From contig NZ_JBNLIA010000011.1 of NCBI RefSeq assembly GCF_050122995.1, positions 124,001-188,000 on the forward strand: a stretch of DNA of 64,000 bases. The letters run 5' to 3'. This DNA comes from Haloparvum alkalitolerans. GTDB taxonomy: Archaea > Halobacteriota > Halobacteria > Halobacteriales > Haloferacaceae. The notes under the pieces were generated by a model, which was given only the letters and a program-made list of their open reading frames with translations, did not search any database and was not told the DNA's origin. A program made the translations under genes and the position numbers. This document shows positions 16,610-25,061 of the stretch, piece by piece (within the stretch, counting starts at the first letter, position 1; the number at the start of each line of letters is the position of its first letter).

Positions 16610-17536
16610 ATGGAACGCGGCGCCATCGACATCGCCGACCTCGACGGGGCGTTCGACCTCCAGTCGACGGTCGAGAGCGGACAGAGCTACCTGTGGGACC
16701 GCGCCGACGGCGGGATGTACGAGCGGACGGCCGCCCACGGCGGCGACCACTGGTACGAGACCGTCGTGCCGCCGATCGACGGCGTGACCGACGAGCGCGC
16801 GGTCGTCCGCGTTCGGGAGGTCGGCGGGCCGCGGGAGGGAACCCTCGAGTGGGAGTCGACGGTCGACGCGGTGCCCCTGTTGACGCACCTGCTCAGGCTC
16901 GACGACGACCTGGACGCGATACTCGGGGAGACGCCGGATCTACCCCTTCTGAGCCGGGCGTACGACGCCTACGAGGGGATGCGGCTCGTCCGCGACCCGC
17001 CGTTCCCGTGTCTGATCTCGTTCATCTGTTCGGCGCAGATGCGCGTCGAGCGGATCCACGGCATGCAGCGCGCGCTGGCTGAGGCGTACGGCGATCCGGT
17101 GACGCTCGCCGGGGAGACGTACGAGGCCTTCCCGACCCCGGAGCAGTTGGCTGCGGCCGGCGAGGCGGCGCTGCGCGACCTCTCGCTCGGCTATCGCGCG
17201 CCGTACGTCGAGCGGACCGCGGAGATGGTGGCGACCGGGGAGGCGCACCCGAGCGAGGCGGCCGGACTGTCCTACGAGGAGGCCCGCGAGTCGCTCACCC
17301 GGTTCGTCGGCGTCGGCGACAAGGTGGCCGACTGCGTGTTGCTCTTCTCGCTCGGCTACCTCGAGGCCGTACCGCTTGACACGTGGATCCGCTCGGTCAT
17401 CGCGGACCACTACCCCGACTGCGACCGCGGCTCCTACGCCGAGACGTCGCGAGCGATCCGTCAGCAGTTCGGCGGCGAGTACGCCGGCTACGCGCAGACG
17501 TACGTGTTCCATCACCTCCGGTCGGGCGGGGAGTAG
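16610..17536 (+). CDS. ogg: 8-oxoguanine DNA glycosylase (HhH-GPD superfamily)
   Basis: 308 residues. An OGG N-terminal domain (residues 1-110, with DLQSTVESGQSYLW) is followed by the HhH-GPD core: FICSAQMRVERIHGM, RAPYVERTAEMV, then the helix-hairpin-helix FVGVGDKVADCVLLFSLG, whose Lys is the catalytic nucleophile, and Asp of VPLDTWIR as the activating acid. The enzyme excises 8-oxoguanine from DNA and nicks the strand. It sits directly after the MFS gene with a 111-bp gap and no sign of a shared operon. Confidence 0.92.
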   Translation: MERGAIDIADLDGAFDLQSTVESGQSYLWDRADGGMYERTAAHGGDHWYETVVPPIDGVTDERAVVRVREVGGPREGTLEWESTVDAVPLLTHLLRLDDDLDAILGETPDLPLLSRAYDAYEGMRLVRDPPFPCLISFICSAQMRVERIHGMQRALAEAYGDPVTLAGETYEAFPTPEQLAAAGEAALRDLSLGYRAPYVERTAEMVATGEAHPSEAAGLSYEEARESLTRFVGVGDKVADCVLLFSLGYLEAVPLDTWIRSVIADHYPDCDRGSYAETSRAIRQQFGGEYAGYAQTYVFHHLRSGGE

Positions 17537-17628
17537 CCGGCGAGAGAGAGGAGGGGCGGCCCCGAATGAGGCGAGTGCGATCCGGGGGCGAACCTTCATG
17601 CCCTCGGGTGCGGTACCACACCACACAA

Positions 17629-18081
17629 ATGGACCGTCGCGTGGTCGTCGAGGCTGCCGTCCCCGTCTACGACGTGGAGACCCCCGAGGAGGCGATCCGC
17701 ATCGCCATCTCGAAGACGGGCGAGATGCTGAACCCCGACCTCAACTACGTCGAGATCGAGATGGGGTCGCGGAGCACGCCGGAGGGAGAGTCGCTGCCGC
17801 CCGCGTTCATCGCGGCCGACGAGGCGCTCGTGGCGCTGGAACTGGAGATGACGGTGTTCAACGTCGACCGCGACGAGCACGCGAGCCGGATCGCGCGCAA
17901 GGAGATCGGCCAGCGCCTCCGGGACATTCCGCTGAAAGTTCTCCGAGTCGAGGCCGTCGACGACGCGAACGAGAGCGAGTCCGCGCAGGCTCTCGCGGAC
18001 GAGACGGGCGAGACGGGCGAGGCGGGCGAGGCGAACGAAGCGGACGAAGCGGAAGACGATGCGATAACCGGAGACGAGTGA
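17629..18081 (+). CDS. UPF0212 (DUF555) family protein
   Basis: 150 residues. VVVEAAVPVYDVETPEEAIRIAISKTGEMLNP and YVEIEMGSR match the archaeal UPF0212 family, which has no established role. The start ATG 17629 follows ccacacaa. The last 35 residues are a Glu/Thr/Ala-rich low-complexity tail (repeats of ETGE, EANEAD). Confidence 0.88.
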   Translation: MDRRVVVEAAVPVYDVETPEEAIRIAISKTGEMLNPDLNYVEIEMGSRSTPEGESLPPAFIAADEALVALELEMTVFNVDRDEHASRIARKEIGQRLRDIPLKVLRVEAVDDANESESAQALADETGETGEAGEANEADEAEDDAITGDE

Positions 18082-18184
18082 GTGCTCGGTGACGGACGAA
18101 GCAGGCGGTCTCCGGGCCGCGTCGGGCGCGCGCGGACGCGTCGCTACGCGGTGTGAGTATCGCCGAGGAGTGTCCTCGAAGTGT

Positions 18185-18418
18185 TCAGTCGGCCGTCGGG
18201 GCCAGCGGTTCGGACTCCGCGTCTCCCATCGGTGCCGTGATTCCCTTCGCGAGTTTGAAAACAGCCGCCTTGTGGTCGGTCTTCGATTTGTGGATGGATG
18301 TCGGCTTGACGCCCATCGTCTCGTACTCCTCGAGCGCGAGGTCCTCGTCCCAGTCCTCACACTGCTGTCGTACCTCGGCAAGAAGACCGTGAAGGTGAAT
18401 GAGTTCCTGCTTCTTCAT
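18185..18418 (-). CDS. UPF0058 family protein
   Basis: 77 residues beginning MKKQELIHLHGLLAEVRQQ and containing GVKPTSIHKSKTDHKAAVF, the signature of the archaeal UPF0058 family (unknown function, mostly helical). A clear TATA-like element at 18445-18453 is about 30 nt upstream of ATG 18418; the ATG two codons earlier is less likely. Confidence 0.9.
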   Translation of the reverse strand: MKKQELIHLHGLLAEVRQQCEDWDEDLALEEYETMGVKPTSIHKSKTDHKAAVFKLAKGITAPMGDAESEPLAPTAD

Positions 18419-18444
18419 GAGCAACCTCGAATAACGACCGGAGG

Positions 18445-18453
18445 GTTATATTA
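18445..18453 (-). promoter_or_regulatory. TATA-like element of the UPF0058 gene
   Basis: taatataac in the minus sense is an almost ideal archaeal TATA box, centred about 31 nt before ATG 18418 and inside an unusually AT-rich 100-bp spacer. Confidence 0.65.
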
Positions 18454-18569
18454 CTATCCTGAGAACCGTTATCATGCATTACCCTCAAGAACCCCGATAT
18501 CCGCCGCGAACGGAGGTTTCCGTCCGATAGCCATGAACGCTTAACAGCTTCCGGGCGTATCCTTCGGGC

Positions 18570-18974
18570 ATGGAGTACGACGATCAACTCGACCGCGCGC
18601 TGGAGGAGACGCCGGACATCGACCAGCAGGCGAGTCGGTTCGAGATACCGGACCCCGAGGTTCGGTCGGAGGGACACGAGACGGTCTTCGAGAACTTTCA
18701 GGACGTCGTCAACCGACTGGACAGGAACGAGGACCACGTCCTCCAGTACCTGCAGGGGGAACTGGGGACGAGCGCCTCGATCGACGAGAAGGGGCGCGCC
18801 CGGCTCACCGGCGACTTCCGCCGGAGCCGCATGGCGGACACCGTCGAGGAGTACGCCGAGGCGTACGTCTTCTGTCCGGAGTGCGGGCTCCCGGACACGC
18901 GACTCGAGACGCAGCAGGGCGCGAAGGTCATCAAGTGTGAAGCCTGCGGCGCGATCTCGCCCACCGGCGAGTGA
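18570..18974 (+). CDS. Translation initiation factor aIF2 subunit beta
   Basis: 134 residues. The aIF2-beta core (RFEIPDPEVRSEGHETVFENFQDVV, LQYLQGELGTSASID) leads to the C-terminal zinc ribbon CPECGLPDTRLE...KCEAC. With aIF2 alpha and gamma it delivers initiator methionyl-tRNA to the small ribosomal subunit. An AT-rich gap with divergent promoters separates it from the UPF0058 gene. Confidence 0.95.
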   Translation: MEYDDQLDRALEETPDIDQQASRFEIPDPEVRSEGHETVFENFQDVVNRLDRNEDHVLQYLQGELGTSASIDEKGRARLTGDFRRSRMADTVEEYAEAYVFCPECGLPDTRLETQQGAKVIKCEACGAISPTGE

Positions 18975-18993
18975 GCGGCCGCGAACGACCGCG

Positions 18994-19173
18994 TTACTGG
19001 AACTCGCGGACGACCTCGAGGTCGCGCTCCGTCCGCATGAACTGCGTGAGGCGGCGGGTCGCGTGACAGTCGGGGCAGCTGAAGTTCTTCTGTAGATCGG
19101 GGAGGTCCGTCGGCGTCTCCTCCCAGTCCTTCTCGCATTCGGGACACAGTAGACGGACAAACGCTTCGACCAT
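18994..19173 (-). CDS. Small zinc-ribbon protein, unknown function
   Basis: 59 residues with two CxxC pairs, LCPECEKDW and SCPDCHATRRL, which should bind one zinc ion, and the helical tail RTERDLEVVREFQ. This is a conserved type of haloarchaeal small zinc-finger protein. ATG 19173 is preferred because a TATA-like cttttact (19195-19202 on this strand) is about 26 nt upstream; an in-frame ATG at 19182 is too close to it. It converges on the aIF2-beta gene. Confidence 0.8.
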   Translation of the reverse strand: MVEAFVRLLCPECEKDWEETPTDLPDLQKNFSCPDCHATRRLTQFMRTERDLEVVREFQ

Positions 19174-19279
19174 ACCGTCCACTCTCGTGGGCGGAGTAAA
19201 AGAAGGTGTGGCCGATTCCGATCGGGTGTCGGTCGTGGCGGTCGTGGCGAACCACCCCGGTTGCCGGGCGGAGGCCGAC

Positions 19280-20308
19280 TCAGACGAGGTCGGGGTGACC
19301 GGCCTCGAGCAGCTCCTTGTACCGGTTGCGGATCGTGACCTCGGAGATGTCCGCGACCGCGCTCACCTGGCTCTGGGTCACCTTCTCGTTCGCGAGCAGG
19401 GCGGCCGCGTACACCGCGGCGGCGGCGAGCCCGACCGGCGACTTGCCGCTCGTGACCCCGTCGTCGGCCGCGGCCCGGAGCAGTTCACGCGCGGTTCGCT
19501 CGACCTCCTCGGAGCAGCCGAGACGCGAGGCGAACCGCGGGACGTAGCTCTCGGGGTCGGCGGGCTTGACCTCCAGTTTGAGCTCGCGGATCACGTAGCG
19601 GTACGTCCGGGTCAGCTCGGTCTTGTCGACGCGCGCGACCGCGGTGAACTCGTCGAGGCTCCGCGGGGTGCCGACCTGTCGCGCGGCCGCGTACAGCGCC
19701 GCAGTCGCGACGCCCTCGATGGACCGGCCCGGCAGGAGGTTCTCGTCGAGTGCGCGGCGGTAGATGACGGAGGCGGTCTCGCGGACCGTCTCCGGGAGAC
19801 CGAGCGCGGAGGCCATGCGGTCGATCTCGCCGAGCGCCTGCTTGAGGTTGCGCTCCTTCGAGTCGCGGGTGCGGAACCGCTCGTTCCACGTCCGCAGGCG
19901 CTGCATCTGGCGGCGCTTCTCGGGCGAGAGCGCCTTCCCGTAGCTGTCCCGGTCGCTCCAGCCGATGTTCGTCGAGAGCCCGTTGTCGTGCATCATGTTC
20001 GTGGTCGGCGCCCCGACGCGCGACTTGCTGTCGCGCTCGCCGGCGTCGAACGCGCGCCACTCCGGCCCGCGGTCGACCGACTCCTCCTCGACGACGAGCC
20101 CGCAGTCCACGCAGACGGTCTCGCCGTGCTCGGTGTCGCTCGCCAGCCGACCGCGGCACTCGGGACAGCGAGTCGTCTCGTCGGCGGTCTCCGTCTCGGG
20201 CTCCGTGACGCGCCCGCCGGTTCGCTCTCGCTCCGTCTCGGTCCCGCCCCTCCCGGTGCGGTCCCGCTCGCTGCTGCTGGTGAACTCGCGTGTTTCTGTC
20301 TCTGTCAT
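19280..20308 (-). CDS. tfb: Transcription initiation factor B (TFB)
   Basis: 342 residues. A disordered Thr/Glu/Arg-rich leader of about 45 residues precedes the zinc ribbon (Cys 48, 51, 66 and 69: CPEC...CVDC). The B-reader region holds PTTNMMHDNGLSTNIGW. Two cyclin repeats follow (about residues 150-240 and 250-335, including GVATAALYAAARQ and GLAAAAVYAAALLA), with a recognition helix in DISEVTIRNRYKEL. TFB bridges TBP and RNA polymerase; haloarchaea have several paralogues, and which one this is cannot be told here. Confidence 0.96.
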   Translation of the reverse strand: MTETETREFTSSSERDRTGRGGTETERERTGGRVTEPETETADETTRCPECRGRLASDTEHGETVCVDCGLVVEEESVDRGPEWRAFDAGERDSKSRVGAPTTNMMHDNGLSTNIGWSDRDSYGKALSPEKRRQMQRLRTWNERFRTRDSKERNLKQALGEIDRMASALGLPETVRETASVIYRRALDENLLPGRSIEGVATAALYAAARQVGTPRSLDEFTAVARVDKTELTRTYRYVIRELKLEVKPADPESYVPRFASRLGCSEEVERTARELLRAAADDGVTSGKSPVGLAAAAVYAAALLANEKVTQSQVSAVADISEVTIRNRYKELLEAGHPDLV

Positions 20309-20385
20309 GGTGGCTCCGGATCGAACGCCGGCGAAGAAATCGTCGGCCGAGGCGGCTCGATTGCTACCCTCACGTAAGTGACGTT

Positions 20386-20397
20386 AGTATATATACT
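20386..20397 (-). promoter_or_regulatory. Palindromic TATA box upstream of tfb
   Basis: agtatatatact is a perfect 12-bp palindrome and the strongest TATA-like site in the gap between tfb and the next gene. It is about 83 nt upstream of ATG 20308, so the transcript would carry a leader of roughly 50 nt, unlike most genes here. Confidence 0.55.
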
Positions 20398-20589
20398 TGC
20401 CGTAGATAGATCAGGCGGATTGATAGCCGTACATCGGGCTCTGCGGCTCCCTTCTACCATTTCCTCGGATTTTTGTTCCTCAGGTCTCTCGGATCGTCGA
20501 AGAGAAGACCGCACACGAGAACATAAATAGGTGTCGTCGATAGAGGGCCGGGGCGCAGCGGCGACCGCCGGAGAGCGGTCGGACGCGGT

Positions 20590-22629
20590 TCAGTCCCGAC
20601 GGACCGCGACGAGCGCGGCGGCCAGGAGCGCGACCAGCGCGACCGCGACGCCGAAGCCGGGCGCGTCGTCGCCCGTTTCGTCCATCGTCTCGGTCTCGTC
20701 GTTCATCATCTCGGTCTCCTCGCTCATGTCCTCCGTCTCCTCGGCGGTCGTCTCGTCGCCCCCGTCCATGCCGCCGGCGACGGAGGCGTCCGCGGTGACC
20801 ATGACGGGGCCGCCGGCCGCGACGTAGGGGCCGTCGTCGGCGCCCTCCGAGGTCACGAAGTCGTAGGACTCGTCGCCGTCGGTGTCGCGGTGGGCCATCG
20901 CGAAGACGGTGTCGTCCTCGGTCAGGGGGTCGTCGAGCGTGATCTCCACGTCCTCGTGCGTGCCGGGGCCGAGGTACTCGCTCGTGCCGCGCACGGAGTC
21001 AAGCACGGCGCCGTCGGCCAGCGTGGAGTCGTGGACGGTGACGAAGCCGCCGTCGTGGAGCGTCACCGAGTTGACGACTATCGTCTCGCCGTCGGTCTCC
21101 TGTGCGCTCGCGGCGACGAACGCCGTCACCTGCGCGGTGCCGGCGTCCATCACGATGTCGCCGTTCGCGGTGTACGGGCCGTCCTCCTCGCCGTCGGAGT
21201 CGGGGAAGTCGTACGCCTCGTTGTCGTTCGTGTCCTGATGTGCCATCGCGAACAGCTGACTGGTGTCGCGGACCGGCTCGTCCAGTCGGACCTCGACGTC
21301 CTCGTGCACGCCGGCTTCGAGGTACTCCGAGGTGCCGCGGATGGACTCGAAGACGGCGCCGCCGCCGAGGCTGGCGTCGTGAACCGTCACGAAGCCGCCC
21401 TCGCTCAGGTCGACGCGGTCGACGGTGACCGTGTAGCCGTCCGCGCTACCGCCCTCGTAGTGGACGGCCGCGGAGACGGTCACGTTCCCGTCGTCCATCG
21501 CGGGGTTCTGGTCGTCGTTCGTGTATGGGCCGTCCTCCTCGCCGTCGGAGTCGGGGAAGTCGTACGCCTCGTTGTCGTTGGTGTCCTGGTGCGCCATCGC
21601 GAAGATCGCGTCGTCCTCGGCGAGGGAGTCGTCGAGCGGGACCACCACGTCGCGGTGGATGCCCGGTTCGAGGTACTCGCTCGTGCCGCGGATGGAGTCG
21701 AAGACGGCGCCGTCGCCGAGCGAGGAGTCGTGCGCCGTCACGAAGCCGCCGTTCGGGAGGTAGACCTCCTCGACGACGACCGCGTTCCCGCCGGAGGCCT
21801 GTGCGTCGAAGGTCACGGACGCCTCGTCGCTCAACTCGACCTGCGCGCTGTCGACGACGGCGTCACCGTTCGCGGTGAAGGGGCCGTCCTCCTCGCCGTC
21901 GGTGCTCGGGAAGTCGTACTGCTGGTTGTCGTTCGTGTCGCGGTGGGCCATCGGGACGAGCGTGTCGTCGTTCTCCAGCGGCTCGTCGAGCTGGATGCGC
22001 ACGTCCTCGTGGACGCCCGCCTCGAGGTACTCGCTCGTGCCGCGGATCGAGTCGAAGACGGCGCCGTCGAGCAGGCTGGAGTCGTGAACCGTCACGAAGC
22101 CGCCCTCGCTCAGCTCGACGCGATCGACGATCACGTACTCGCCCTCCGAGGGCTGTCCGCTGAAGGAGACTGACGCGGAGACGGTCACGTTCGCGTCGTC
22201 CATGACGATGTCGCCGTCCGTCGTGTAGGGGCCGTCGACCTCGCCGTTCTCGGAGACGAACGTGTAGCGCCGGTCGCCGTCGGTGTCCTTGTGGGCCATC
22301 GCGTGGAACGTCCCGTCCGCGACCTCGTCGGTCAGGTGGACGGTGACGTTCTCGTGCGTGCCGGCCTCGAGGTACGCGCTCGTGCCGACGACGCTACCCA
22401 GGACGTTCCCGTCCGCGAGCGTGCCGTCGTGGATCGTCACGAAGCCGCCCTCCGGCAGGGTCACCTCGTCGACGACGACGGTCGACCCGCCGCTGGCCTG
22501 CTCGGAGAAGGTCACGCTCGCCTGGTGGTCCGACGCGGACGCCGCCGCGGCGGCCGCCCCGGCCGGGCCGGCTATCGCCGACACGACCATCGCTACTACC
22601 AACGTCACTGTGAGTGCGCGTTTGCGCAT
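20590..22629 (-). CDS. Secreted surface protein with five DUF7282-like repeats and PGF-CTERM
   Basis: 679 residues. A signal peptide (MRKRALTV... to about residue 33) is followed by five repeats of about 115-120 residues beginning near 38, 155, 272, 388 and 507. Each repeat shows a variant of GGFVTVHDSSL, then SIRGTSEYLEAG, HEDV, AMAHQDTNDN and YDFPDSDGEEDGPY. After the repeats comes a Thr/Glu/Met-rich spacer and the PGF-CTERM end (DDAPGFG, hydrophobic helix, RR). It is a predicted archaeosortase A substrate displayed on the cell surface. The repeats match the haloarchaeal DUF7282 type, function unknown. Adjacent repeats are near identical in DNA, so copy number may vary between strains. Confidence 0.9.
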   Translation of the reverse strand: MRKRALTVTLVVAMVVSAIAGPAGAAAAAASASDHQASVTFSEQASGGSTVVVDEVTLPEGGFVTIHDGTLADGNVLGSVVGTSAYLEAGTHENVTVHLTDEVADGTFHAMAHKDTDGDRRYTFVSENGEVDGPYTTDGDIVMDDANVTVSASVSFSGQPSEGEYVIVDRVELSEGGFVTVHDSSLLDGAVFDSIRGTSEYLEAGVHEDVRIQLDEPLENDDTLVPMAHRDTNDNQQYDFPSTDGEEDGPFTANGDAVVDSAQVELSDEASVTFDAQASGGNAVVVEEVYLPNGGFVTAHDSSLGDGAVFDSIRGTSEYLEPGIHRDVVVPLDDSLAEDDAIFAMAHQDTNDNEAYDFPDSDGEEDGPYTNDDQNPAMDDGNVTVSAAVHYEGGSADGYTVTVDRVDLSEGGFVTVHDASLGGGAVFESIRGTSEYLEAGVHEDVEVRLDEPVRDTSQLFAMAHQDTNDNEAYDFPDSDGEEDGPYTANGDIVMDAGTAQVTAFVAASAQETDGETIVVNSVTLHDGGFVTVHDSTLADGAVLDSVRGTSEYLGPGTHEDVEITLDDPLTEDDTVFAMAHRDTDGDESYDFVTSEGADDGPYVAAGGPVMVTADASVAGGMDGGDETTAEETEDMSEETEMMNDETETMDETGDDAPGFGVAVALVALLAAALVAVRRD

Positions 22630-22862
22630 ACTCGGTCCGAGCACGGATACTTAAAAGAGGATTTTCCGAACTCCGGCCGGAGTCTCACCCAAATTCGTTC
22701 CGAAAGCGGTCCTGTCGGGGATTTCTGGCAACTGGAAGTCGGCGTGGAGCGCGCGCCGACCGCATCGGTCAGCAGTGTAGTGACACCGCACCCACGGTGT
22801 TACAGATTCGACTCGGCGCGGCGATCTTCCGTCTCAAAAAGCATCGAGTGACCGCTCCAGAC

Positions 22863-23531
22863 TCACTCCGCTCGAACGTCGTACGAGAGCACCACGCCGT
22901 CGTCGAGCCGTTCCACGTCCGTCAGGTCCAGCCGCGGGAAGTTCTCGGTGAATCCCTCCCCGTCCGCGAGCGTCGGCGCGTCGCGACCGCCGACGATCAT
23001 CGAGCCGACGTAGACCGAGAGCTCGTCGACCAGCCCCGCCTCGAACAGCGAGAAGATCACCTCGCCGCCGCCCTCGACCATCAGGCGGTCGACGCCGCGG
23101 TCCGCGAGCGCGTCGAGCCCCGCGGCGAGGTCCACGCGGTCCTCGCCGGCCGGTATCACCTCCGCGCCGGCGTCGGCCAGGTCCTCGCGGCGCGCGGGCG
23201 TGGTCGCCTCGCTCACGAGCAGGTAGGTGGTGGCGGCCCCGTCCAGGATTCTGGCGTCCGGCGGCGTCCGACCCGAGGAGTCGACGACGACGCGGGCCGG
23301 GTGCGGGGGGCGGTCCGCCTCGCCGCGCTCGGCGCGGAGGGCGGCGTCGTCCAGCGTCAGGTGCGGGTCGTCCGCGAGCACCGTTCCGACGCCGACCATG
23401 ACGGCGTCCGAGCGCGCCCGGACGCGGTCGACGCGCGCGAAGTCCTCTTCCCCGGAAATGCGGAGCTGCTCGCGCCGCCGCGTGGCGAGTTTCCCGTCCA
23501 CGCTCTCGGCGGCGTTGACGACGACGTGCAT
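22863..23531 (-). CDS. 2,5-diamino-6-(ribosylamino)pyrimidinone 5'-phosphate reductase
   Basis: 222 residues of the RibD C-terminal/dihydrofolate-reductase-like fold. MHVVVNAAESVDGKLATR opens the protein; VMVGVGTVLADDPHLT and LMVEGGGEVIFSLFEAGLVDEL are the family signatures. In archaea the enzyme reduces the ribose of the early riboflavin (and hence F420/flavin) precursor using NAD(P)H. ATG 23531 gives the family N-terminus; the frame continues upstream without a coding pattern. It is divergent from the rpa operon with a 147-bp gap. Confidence 0.9.
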   Translation of the reverse strand: MHVVVNAAESVDGKLATRRREQLRISGEEDFARVDRVRARSDAVMVGVGTVLADDPHLTLDDAALRAERGEADRPPHPARVVVDSSGRTPPDARILDGAATTYLLVSEATTPARREDLADAGAEVIPAGEDRVDLAAGLDALADRGVDRLMVEGGGEVIFSLFEAGLVDELSVYVGSMIVGGRDAPTLADGEGFTENFPRLDLTDVERLDDGVVLSYDVRAE

Positions 23532-23678
23532 GCCGACCTCTGGTCCGGCCGCGGGGATGGTCGTTTCGGTGGGGCGCGGCGACCCGACCGCGTTCGGGAA
23601 CGCGCGACGCGTCCGGCGCGTTCCACGTTCGCCCCGGCCAGCGAACCCTTTTGTGCCAGTACGCCGAACCGTGGGCCG

Positions 23679-25061
23679 ATGGACGTCGACAACCATGCCG
23701 AGGATCTCGCCTCCGATCTCGGCGTAGACAAAGAGGAGGTCAAAGCGGACCTGGAGAACCTGCTGGAGTACAGCGTCCCCATCGAGGAGGCCAAACAGAG
23801 CGTCCGCCGGAAGCACGGCGGGGGCTCCGGCGGCTCCTCGCCCACTCCCGACTCGGTCGACCTCGGGGAGATCACGACCGACCACGACAGCGTCACCGTG
23901 ACCGCCGTCGTGCTGACGGTCGGCACCCGAACGATCCGGTACCAGGGTGACGACATCACGATCCGCGAGGGCGAACTCGCGGACGAGACGGGGACCATCT
24001 CCTACACCGCGTGGACCGACTTCGGGTTCGAGCCCGGCGATGCCGTCACGATCGGCAACGCCGGGGTCCGCGAGTGGGACGGGAAACCGGAGCTCAACCT
24101 CAACGACTCCTCGACCGTGGCGATGGCCGACGAGGCCCCGGACGTCGACGCCGAGGTCGGCGGCGACCGCGCGCTCGTCGACCTCGAACCGGGCGACCGC
24201 GGCCGGAACGTCGAGGTGCGCGTGCTGGAGGTCGAGTCGAAGACCATCTCCGGACGCGACGGCGAGACCGACATCCGCGAGGGGATCGTCGGCGACGAGA
24301 CCGGTCGGCTCCCGTTCACGGACTGGGACCCGCGCGAGGAGGTGGCCGAGGGCGCGGACCTGCGGATCGAGGACGTGTACGTCCGCGAGTTCCGCGGCGT
24401 TCCGTCGATCAACCTCACCGAGTTCTCGCAGGTGACGCCGCTCTCGGACGCGGTGACCGTCAAGGAGGACGCCCCGCGGCTCTCGGTCGCCGAGGCGGTC
24501 GACACCGGCGGCATGTTCGACGTCGAGGTCGTCGGCAACGTGCTCGAGGTCCGGGACGGCTCCGGACTGATCGAGCGCTGTCCCGACTGCGGGCGCGTCA
24601 TCCAGGGCGGACAGTGCCGGAGCCACGGCGCCGTCGACGGCGAGGACGACCTGCGCGTGAAGGCAATCCTCGACGACGGCACGGACACGCTGACGGTCGT
24701 GCTCGACGACGAGCTGACCGCCGAGGTGTACGGCGGCGGGCTGGACGAGGCGCTCGCGGCCGCCCAGGAGGCGATGGACAAGGACGTGGTCGCGGCGGAC
24801 ATCCGCGACGAACTCGTCGGGCGCGCGTTCCGCGTCCGCGGGAACCTCTCCGTGGACGACTACGGCGCGAACCTCGACGCCGAGACGTTCGAACCGGCGA
24901 GCGACGACCCGGCCGACGCAGCCGAGGCCGTCCTCGCGACGCTCGGGAGGTCCGGGGAGGCCGGCGGGGAGGCGGCGACCGACGGCGGCGCCCCCAGCGA
25001 CGCTGACGCCGACCCTGACATCGACCCCGACGCCGCCGCGGACGCGGAGGTGGACCGATGA
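23679..25061 (+). CDS. rpa1: Replication protein A large subunit-type ssDNA-binding protein
   Basis: 460 residues. After a helical N-terminus (ASDLGVDKEEVKADLENLLEY) there are OB folds around residues 65-150 and 165-260 (VTVTAVVLTVGTRTIRYQGD, and VEVRVLEVESKTISGRDGE) and a third OB-like region with a zinc finger (CPDCGRVIQGGQCRSHG, near residue 307). The tail is acidic. It coats single-stranded DNA in replication and repair. The order RPA, RPA-associated protein, phosphoesterase equals the rpa1-rpap1-rpe (rpaA1-rpaA2-rpe) operon known from Haloferax volcanii. Its stop overlaps the next start (ATGA). Confidence 0.93.
   Translation: MDVDNHAEDLASDLGVDKEEVKADLENLLEYSVPIEEAKQSVRRKHGGGSGGSSPTPDSVDLGEITTDHDSVTVTAVVLTVGTRTIRYQGDDITIREGELADETGTISYTAWTDFGFEPGDAVTIGNAGVREWDGKPELNLNDSSTVAMADEAPDVDAEVGGDRALVDLEPGDRGRNVEVRVLEVESKTISGRDGETDIREGIVGDETGRLPFTDWDPREEVAEGADLRIEDVYVREFRGVPSINLTEFSQVTPLSDAVTVKEDAPRLSVAEAVDTGGMFDVEVVGNVLEVRDGSGLIERCPDCGRVIQGGQCRSHGAVDGEDDLRVKAILDDGTDTLTVVLDDELTAEVYGGGLDEALAAAQEAMDKDVVAADIRDELVGRAFRVRGNLSVDDYGANLDAETFEPASDDPADAAEAVLATLGRSGEAGGEAATDGGAPSDADADPDIDPDAAADAEVDR

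Noticed and set aside
20309..20589. Small gene between tfb and the repeat surface protein
   Set aside because: A 69-codon frame exists but spans the palindromic TATA box and is basic and Pro-rich; the gap is better explained as promoter plus terminator DNA.
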